Assembly: GCF_002217755.1 (NCBI RefSeq)
Contig: NZ_BCFL01000027.1
Span: 22,557-86,556 of the forward strand
DNA length: 64,000 nucleotides
Source of the DNA: Streptomyces hyaluromycini
GTDB taxonomy: Bacteria > Actinomycetota > Actinomycetes > Streptomycetales > Streptomycetaceae
Direction of reading: 5' to 3'
Shown here: positions 62,814-64,000 of the stretch, piece by piece
Layout of the letters: every line of letters starts with the position of its first letter
How positions within the stretch are numbered: position 1 is the stretch's first letter
Notes under the pieces: generated by a model
Seen by the model: the letters and a program-made list of their open reading frames with translations, nothing else
Databases searched by the model: none
Told to the model about the DNA's origin: nothing
Position numbers and translations under genes: made by a program

Positions 62814-63403
62814 CTGCTGACGTCGTAGACCTTAGCATCCTGATCGGCGGGAGGAAAAATCGATATGCGAACGGTCGAGCGGGCCGCGCGGACGGCCGCC
62901 CAGAGCAGGATTTCCGGGCCGGGGAGCCACGGGTGCCGGGTGTCCGGGGCGACCATCCAGCGGGCGCCGGCCGGGGCGGGGGAGGGGGCGGCGCCCGGCG
63001 CCGGGACGGTCACCGCGTCGCCGGTGCCGTGGCACAGCAGCGGCGGTACGGCCTGGCCGCGACCGCCCCACTCCTCCCAGCCCAGCAGCGACGGCAGCCG
63101 GGCGGCGGTGCCGGGGGCGGCGAACAGGAGCATCCGGCCCCGGTACACCGCGACCGGCCCGGACCCCGGCCCCTCGTCCCACAGCCGGTCCAGCATGCGG
63201 CGGCCGAACAGCGCCGGGGCGTTCACCACGTCGAACGCGGTGCCGCAGGGCAGGACGACCGGGGCGTCCGGCCGCTCCGCCCAGAGGGCGAGCGTGCTGC
63301 GCGGATACGTTCCTGCCGAGGCCAGCCAGGCGGCTCCGTCGGAGGTGACCCCGGCCGCGTCGCCCGGGCCGCCGGGGAGGGTCTCGTACGGTGTGCTGCT
63401 CAT
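62804..63403 (-). CDS. Prim-Pol-like (DNA primase/polymerase-related) small protein
   Basis: A 199-residue protein resembling actinobacterial proteins annotated as bifunctional primase/polymerase-like: A-A-W-L-A-S-A-G-T-Y-P, V-V-L-P-C-G-T-A-F-D-V-V, L-F-A-A-P-G-T-A. Clear primase catalytic Asp motifs are not visible, so activity is doubtful. ATG 63403 is the first sensible start; no strong ribosome site. The stop codon TAG lies inside the tRNA-Lys sequence, so transcripts may continue into the tRNA. Confidence 0.7.
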   Translation of the reverse strand: MSSTPYETLPGGPGDAAGVTSDGAAWLASAGTYPRSTLALWAERPDAPVVLPCGTAFDVVNAPALFGRRMLDRLWDEGPGSGPVAVYRGRMLLFAAPGTAARLPSLLGWEEWGGRGQAVPPLLCHGTGDAVTVPAPGAAPSPAPAGARWMVAPDTRHPWLPGPEILLWAAVRAARSTVRISIFPPADQDAKVYDVSRRR

Positions 63404-63508
63404 GGGGCATTGATACCCCGGGTGAGCACCCGCTCTCCCTGAGTTGCGGGAAACCGGGACGGGGCGGGGCGGAAGGGCGTATCTTGCCCGCCCGGCATAT
63501 GCCATCCG

Positions 63509-63871
63509 CTAGATCTGCTCGGGCCCCTGGCCTTCCCTCCCCGTCAGCAGATCCCGGCCGAACTCGACCATCTTCTTCGCGTAGTCCTCGGTCCACCCGG
63601 CGCGCTCGGCGATGTCCGCCGGGGTCAGACGGTCGAAGCGGCGCGGGTCGGCGAGCTGGGCGGCCGCCATGGCCTGGAACTCCACCGCCCGGTCGGTGGC
63701 CACCCGGAACGCCTGCGTCAGCTCCGTCGCACGGGCCAGCAGCACCCCGGGGTCGTCGACCGACTCCAGGCCGAAGAAGTGCTCCGGGTCGGCGACCGCT
63801 TCCACAGGCTCGAAGAGCAGGGGCGCGGGGCGTAGCCGCGGTTCGTTCCGACGCGGCGTGGGCTCCGCCAT
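63509..63871 (-). CDS. Small hypothetical protein
   Basis: A 120-residue soluble protein. The first 45 residues are Pro/Arg/Glu-rich, the rest helical: T-E-L-T-Q-A-F-R-V-A-T-D-R-A-V-E-F, then L-T-P-A-D-I-A-E-R-A-G-W-T-E-D-Y-A-K-K, which has a helix-turn-helix look. GAGGAGG lies before ATG 63871. It is upstream of the Prim-Pol-like gene in the same direction, about 105 bp away. No family recognised. Confidence 0.72.
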   Translation of the reverse strand: MAEPTPRRNEPRLRPAPLLFEPVEAVADPEHFFGLESVDDPGVLLARATELTQAFRVATDRAVEFQAMAAAQLADPRRFDRLTPADIAERAGWTEDYAKKMVEFGRDLLTGREGQGPEQI

Positions 63872-64000
63872 GTCTGGTCCTCCTCGTACGGTGTCGATGA
63901 CTGAGGTCCGATGACCACCGTCCATTCTCCCGCGCCCGCGCAAGGGGACCCTCAGGCCGATGGCTGACTCTGCGCTCGGCCAGGTGGGTGGTGCCAGGCA

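Noticed and set aside
63960..64000. Possible start of a rightward gene at the window end (ATG 63960)
   Set aside because: Only about 13 codons are visible and the ribosome site is weak; cannot be supported.

Overview
The window is high-GC actinobacterial chromosome, almost certainly Streptomyces. Signs are the codon bias, GTG and TTG starts, rare TTA codons, class E/F sortases, a cslA-glxA-cslZ locus, a cdgA-type GGDEF/EAL protein, HxlR/ROK/GntR/IclR regulators and a DasR-type operator. From about 13.6 kb to the right end it reads as ordinary Streptomyces chromosome. The first 13.2 kb read as an accessory defence or restriction-modification island.

Region 1 (1-13217) is a three-arm locus. 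The leftward arm holds a small acidic protein, a 1590-residue GHKL-ATPase/SF2-helicase fusion, and a UvrD-type SF1 helicase cut by the window edge. The rightward arm holds an HTH-GHKL ATPase and two unrecognised proteins. A second leftward arm holds vsr, a cytosine-5 methyltransferase homologue lacking the catalytic PC cysteine, and an intact cytosine-5 methyltransferase. Genes inside each arm mostly overlap by 4 bp or lie within 20 bp. The set resembles the prokaryotic MORC/paraMORC neighbourhoods proposed to act in restriction-modification, but this combination is not one I can match to a characterised system. It is the best candidate for an undescribed system here.

Region 2 (13.6-26.7 kb) holds a SEC-C/TPR-like protein, a DUF1905 protein, a secreted GH30 galactanase-like enzyme, a class E sortase and a secreted protein. 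These are followed by a divergent MFS/HxlR pair with two matching operators, an FAH-family hydrolase, a frameshifted UPF0303 gene, a divergent Gfo/Idh-ROK pair, a LAxTG-anchored surface protein and a GntR/HutC regulator. Region 3 (26.8-32.5 kb) is a tightly coupled six-gene phosphonate operon: FAD amine oxidase, phosphonatase-like hydrolase, ABC ATPase, two permeases and a lipoprotein receptor. It has no PhnW transaminase.

Region 4 (32.6-47.6 kb) holds a HAD phosphatase and a class F sortase with a partner protein. Next come the hyphal-tip glycan genes cslZ, glxA and cslA, then tRNA-Lys, a cell-wall hydrolase-like protein, an SPFH-like protein, an AA10 LPMO behind a DasR-type site, a DUF3592 protein, an acyl-CoA synthetase-like enzyme and a DUF4331 protein.

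Region 5 (47.8-58 kb) is a catabolic block: an IclR regulator, an EhuBCDA-type ABC importer, DUF3830, an amidase, a D-2-hydroxyacid dehydrogenase, two maleate-isomerase/Asp-Glu-racemase paralogues and a ketopantoate-reductase-like enzyme. An 83-bp tandem repeat lies inside it. Region 6 (58-64 kb) holds an LLM flavin oxidoreductase, cdgA, an M6-like metalloprotease, a third identical tRNA-Lys and two small genes. A family of roughly 80-bp interspersed palindromic repeats recurs, one copy inside a permease reading frame.
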